Source: Kudoa neothunni (lineage: Eukaryota > Cnidaria). From it: a stretch of 64,000 bases of DNA. The position numbers and the translations under genes were made by a program. Under the pieces are notes generated by a model. It ran no database searches. It saw nothing but the letters and a program-made list of their open reading frames with translations, and had not been told where the DNA came from. Of the stretch, positions 59,784 to 64,000 are shown piece by piece. Where the stretch lies: NCBI GenBank assembly GCA_964304625.1, contig OZ199838.1, positions 16,864,001-16,928,000 on the forward strand, in the 5' to 3' direction. Position 1 is the first letter of the stretch. The number at the start of each line of letters is the position of its first letter.

Positions 59784-62282
59784 ACCTGAAGAATTTGATT
59801 AGAATAGCTTTATATATCTGTGAACTATTTTTGTATTTAATATGAGAGAAAATGATAGCGCAATGTATAATATATATTGTTGAAAAAACATTAATAAGAA
59901 TATATTTTATGAGCTGAAATATTTTTTAATATAAAATTATATTTCTGATAAAATCGAAGCTACTCAAATTACAAGGAATTTTCGATATGAATCAGATTAA
60001 GATTTCTCATTATTTTTTATTATTTCTAAAAATCTTATTGATTACATTTAAAATACTATCTATGAGAACGATATTATGGGATTATTGCTTTTAGTATGAT
60101 TTATGTTTGGCGATTCTATAATTTTTTCAATAATAGCTTATATATAACATTATGGTTGAGTTTTTTTTTTTACGGATACAGATGTAGTTCTAAAATATAC
60201 AGCAGAATTTCGATACGACCCTAAGGAAAAGTCAATGTTTGAAAAACTGAAATATATATAGATTTATTAAATATGCTTAAAATAATTGAAATATTATTAA
60301 GTTTAGAATAATTAAAACAATATAAGCAACTACATTTTCACTTTTATTGAAATTATGCAATAAATATAATAATAGGGTTCTATCATTCAGAGCATGACTA
60401 TAAAATTTTCATTATTTTCCTTTAAAATTAAATTTTAGTCAAACTAATATTTTAACGACTTTTCTACATTTCTTTGGAATAATATTTTGTTATTTTATAA
60501 TCACTTATACTTATGTAAATTTGAAAACATTAAGGAAGGTTGCTGTTTTTTTGTTTTTTTGATGAGGTGGATTATTTGTTACATTATTTCAATATTATGC
60601 TTTTATTTAAGTGTGATTATAAAATTATACGAGTAGATGTTGTTTCTAATTATCTAAGAATTGATCTTACGTCATTTTAATACAAATTAATAAAATTGGG
60701 GAACCTAATTAATATTGAATTTAGAATGAGTAGTTTTATTCAATTAGATTATTTAATAATATTGCTTATTTATTATTATTTAATTTAAGAATATTTTTAA
60801 AAAATTAAGTTACAGATATTTTTAGAATAATAAATTAAAAATAGTTAAGTAATGTCTAATAAATGAATAGATTGTTTTAACTATATTGACTAGATAAAAT
60901 GCACCTGAAAGGTAATAAAATAGAGAAAATAAGTATATCTTCTCGGAGTTATATTTTCGAAAGAGTCCTAATTTTTTAATATTTTATCCAAAAATTCGAT
61001 GTATTACAATAAAGTTGTTAAAGAAAATATTTTAATCATTTTTTAAATATAAAAACACGCATTCAAAAAGTTAATCAATAATAATAAATTAAATACTGGA
61101 TTTAAAAAAAATTTACGAGGTGCTTTCTGTTATCGAGATTTTATAATAATGAATATTTTAATAAAAAGTATATAGTCATGAGAATTATTTCAACAAAAGG
61201 AAAAATTTAAAAATGATTGTAATACCTATTCTTGACAAAACTATTCGAAATTATTATTTCAGCGAAAAGCTACTAGAAAATAATAGAAAAAAAATTTAGT
61301 TAATTTTTTAATAGTAAAATAATTAAAAGTACTTAATTTTATTTTAAAAATAGGATTGTTTATTTTTAAATGATTTTTTTAATATTAAATTCCCTTATAT
61401 TAGATATGCCCTTAGGAACGACTTCACATAATAGTAGATAAACAAATGAAAATAAAATATTTATTATTTTCTGAATGATTTTTATTTCAGAAAACTCAAT
61501 TATAAACTGATTGAACTAATAATTTTCATATCAGAATAAATACATGTATATCTTGAATTTAATGCTTACTTTCTACAAATTGTTACATCCAACAAATTGA
61601 TGCTTTATAAGTAGAAATGAATTTTTGATGATAAGAAAGTTATAATTAACATTTTTTTAAGGCAAAATAACTGATAACTGATTAATGGGATAGTTGGAAA
61701 TGAAAGCGCTTCCCCTGTAGATTAGCGAAAATAGCCGGTAATTCAAGTTAGTTATGATTATGAAAGAAATTAAAATGACATTTTTGAAGGAAAAAAGGTT
61801 AATTATTTAAGCTATTTTAAAAAAACATGAACTATATTCTATTTAATGTAATAAATATTAACTAGATTAATTAATAAAGTCCAAATGAGAATTTATTATG
61901 CCATCGGCTTGTTTACGACGGAGATTAAATTAGATGACTTTTGATAGTATTCGTTATAGTGTATTTTGAGAGAAACTAACTACAAAATAAAAATCCGTTA
62001 AGAAATTTATATATATCAATGCCATAGTAATTAATCTATTAATGTTAAAAATTTTGAGATTACATAGAATTTTATAACATTATTATTAAATATTGAATTA
62101 TAGAATAGCAGTCGAACTACTTAAAAAATTAAATACAAAAGTGAAATATTTGCGATAACAAGGGTGGAGACAAACTTTTGAATATTTTCGTGGCCGCTTG
62201 GATTGCTCGTTAAGATTAGAAAAATGCTCAAAATTAGGATTAAACTGTTGCACCGTTATTCGGTCTGTGTTGTTGAACGAGC
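59784..62282. other. AT-rich interval between NOA1 and POLD2
   Basis: No open frame, RNA gene or transposon end that I can support over 2.5 kb. Confidence 0.45.
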
Positions 62283-64000
62283 ATGTCGGCCATCGAACTC
62301 ATGAATGAATTCGTTGTTAAGGAAGGTCACTGTGAAAATCAATACTTTTCCATTTATCGACAACGGATTGAATCTCTTCGAGAGACTATCACAGCCGTAG
62401 CAATGAAACGCTGGAAAATGGAGCCTATTGTATTAGCGAATGTATCTCCCGCGTTCAGTTGTTGTATAATGGGAGTGCTATTCAAAAAAATGAAGCTTCA
62501 ACCATCTGTGCTGAGCTCCATCGAGAAAAAAGTTTTTCTGATTGTGGTTCTCCAGTGTAGAATTTTTGTAGAATCATGTGGATGTGAGCATTCCTAAGAA
62601 ACGTCTTATTGATGTGAACGATTATTTAATCCTAGAAGATAGCACTCAACGAGTGGTTTTGTGTGGAACCAAAATGGACCCCAATAAATTTGTCACTGGT
62701 GTGGTTATGGGTGTAAAGGGTGTGATGTTGGCAAATGGCTCATTTGAGGTGGAAGACTATGTTTACCCTAATTTTTATGTCATTCCCAAAGAGTTGAATC
62801 TTTTGGGTTCCAAATTCTCTGCACCTTCAAAAAAGTATTAATACCAATCTCCTAAATTCTGTTATAATTTTTCAACATATTGACGTTTTCCATGCTTCAT
62901 GTAGTTGGATTTTGTTTCTCAGCGGGTTGAATTTTTCTCTTGTTGACAACCACTCGAACAGTCTACAATATTTGTACCATTCACTGAAATTTGCTCAAAG
63001 CAACTTACACCCGTTGCATGTAATGATTTCAAAATAACTGTGATCTTTTGGCTAATTATTAACTAATAGAATTCTCTTGGTAATATTGGTCATGTGGTGA
63101 TTTGTGGAGGGATTTTTGACGGAGAACTTTTTAGGAACGATGCAAAAATAATGGTATGAAATTAGATCTATTAGAATCCGCATGCTATTTTTCAACGTGA
63201 TGAATTAGGTACGAAGAAATATGACCAACAATACCGCAAATACATTAAACAATGTTTTGAAGAGCGCCGATAACTTTCTCTATAATTTATTGGTATGTTG
63301 AAGAGCTCCAATGATATGTAAGCGATTTTGTGATGGTTTAGTGCCTTGGGGTTGAGATGAGTGTGATGCCCGGTGAAAATGATCCTGTGAGTTATTTTCT
63401 TCCTCAACAACCGTTCCATCCGTGCATCTTTCCCAAATCCTCCTCCACCAGGAATTTCCATGCGGCCACCAATCCCTACGAATTCAGTTTAAATAACAAT
63501 GAGTAAATTCACATCTTTTAATTGGACAATTTAACGTTTGTATTTCTATTAGAATCTTGGGAACTTCTGGCCAACCTATTTCCAGCATTCAAAACTACAC
63601 TGATATTGATTCTGCTATAGATGCACTTGAATTGTGTTTACAATCACAAATCATTTCTCCAAGCTCACCTGATATTTTAGGTTGGTATTATTTTTAAGGT
63701 ATTTGTTTTAATTTGTGTTAATTCAATTAGGTTGTTACCCCTATAAAAACAATGATCCGTTCATCATGAATCATCCCCCCAAGGTTTTATTCTGTGGTTG
63801 TCAAAGTGAATTCTCGTCAAAACTTATTAATCGTATGAAGTTATATGTAATAGTAACAGGTGACTAAATTGAATTTTTAGTCACTGATGTTACTGGGAAA
63901 GTACATGAAACGCTTTTGATGTCGGTTCCCAACTTTTCTTCTGAGGCCATTGCAGTTCTTTTGAACAGCGAGACTTTGGAATGTTTCCCTCTCGAGCTGC
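62283..64000 (+). CDS. POLD2: DNA polymerase delta subunit 2 (p50), 3' end beyond the window
   Basis: Nine exons so far: 62283-62531, 62572-62834, 62905-63019, 63070-63153, 63209-63292, 63342-63502, 63553-63680, 63731-63832, 63881-64000+, with introns of 40-70 nt. The product aligns along its length with animal POLD2: QYFSIYRQRI and VLFKKMKLQPS in the N-terminus, and ILEDSTQRVVLCGTKMD with FVTGVVMGVKG in the OB fold. The calcineurin-like but inactive phosphoesterase domain has VVICGGIFDGE, VMPGENDPVSYFLPQQPFHP, ILGTSGQPI, LGCYPYKNNDPFIM and VPNFS. It is the scaffold joining the catalytic subunit to the accessory subunits at the replication fork. The region around 63154-63341 is the most diverged, and its two splice junctions are less certain. 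The C-terminal few residues lie off the window. Confidence 0.9.

Noticed and set aside
1-64000. CRISPR arrays, rRNA and tRNA genes
   Set aside because: None seen: no regularly spaced repeats, no rRNA-like conserved blocks, and no tRNA-like folds by eye. A tRNAscan run would be needed to exclude tRNAs fully.

Overview
The window is AT-rich eukaryotic DNA, probably from a small metazoan parasite; a myxozoan cnidarian would fit, but no marker here proves the phylum. The grounds are two animal-like housekeeping genes with very short introns, spliceosomal introns mostly of 28-60 nt, and a load of decayed Merlin (ISXO2-like), hAT, Tigger/pogo and piggyBac DNA transposons plus one young Ty3/Gypsy element.

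The main content is five paralogous genes for large type I membrane proteins (807-880 aa), at 6.2-9.3 kb (+), 16.8-19.7 kb (-), 26.0-28.8 kb (-), 38.9-41.8 kb (+) and 48.3-51.1 kb (+); they are called genes 1-5 here. Each has a signal peptide exon, six exons holding about seven ~100-residue modules with a repeated four-cysteine pattern, one or two tiny juxtamembrane exons, and a final exon with one transmembrane helix and a 4-6 residue basic tail. All module-bounding introns are phase 1. I do not recognise the family; the modules resemble fibronectin type III folds with added disulphides. Genes 2, 4 and 5 are close relatives with mosaic identity that suggests gene conversion; genes 1 and 3 are older branches.

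Between them lies transposon wreckage. Decayed copies of one hAT family sit just downstream of genes 2 and 4 and at the left window edge, which shows that gene and transposon were duplicated together. The hAT copy behind gene 4 contains a second hAT (8-bp target duplication) and ends in a 556-bp inverted-repeat element. A piggyBac upstream of gene 4 was itself hit by a Gypsy element with identical 98-bp LTRs. Three Merlin transposase relics and a fragment of a fourth, a CGG-binding-protein-like hAT, a Tigger relic and several MITEs fill the rest.

The right end holds two ordinary host genes on the + strand: NOA1 (mitochondrial ribosome-assembly GTPase, 57.6-59.8 kb) and POLD2 (DNA polymerase delta subunit 2, 62.3 kb to the window edge, truncated). 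The long AT-rich spaces between features carry no gene that I can support.
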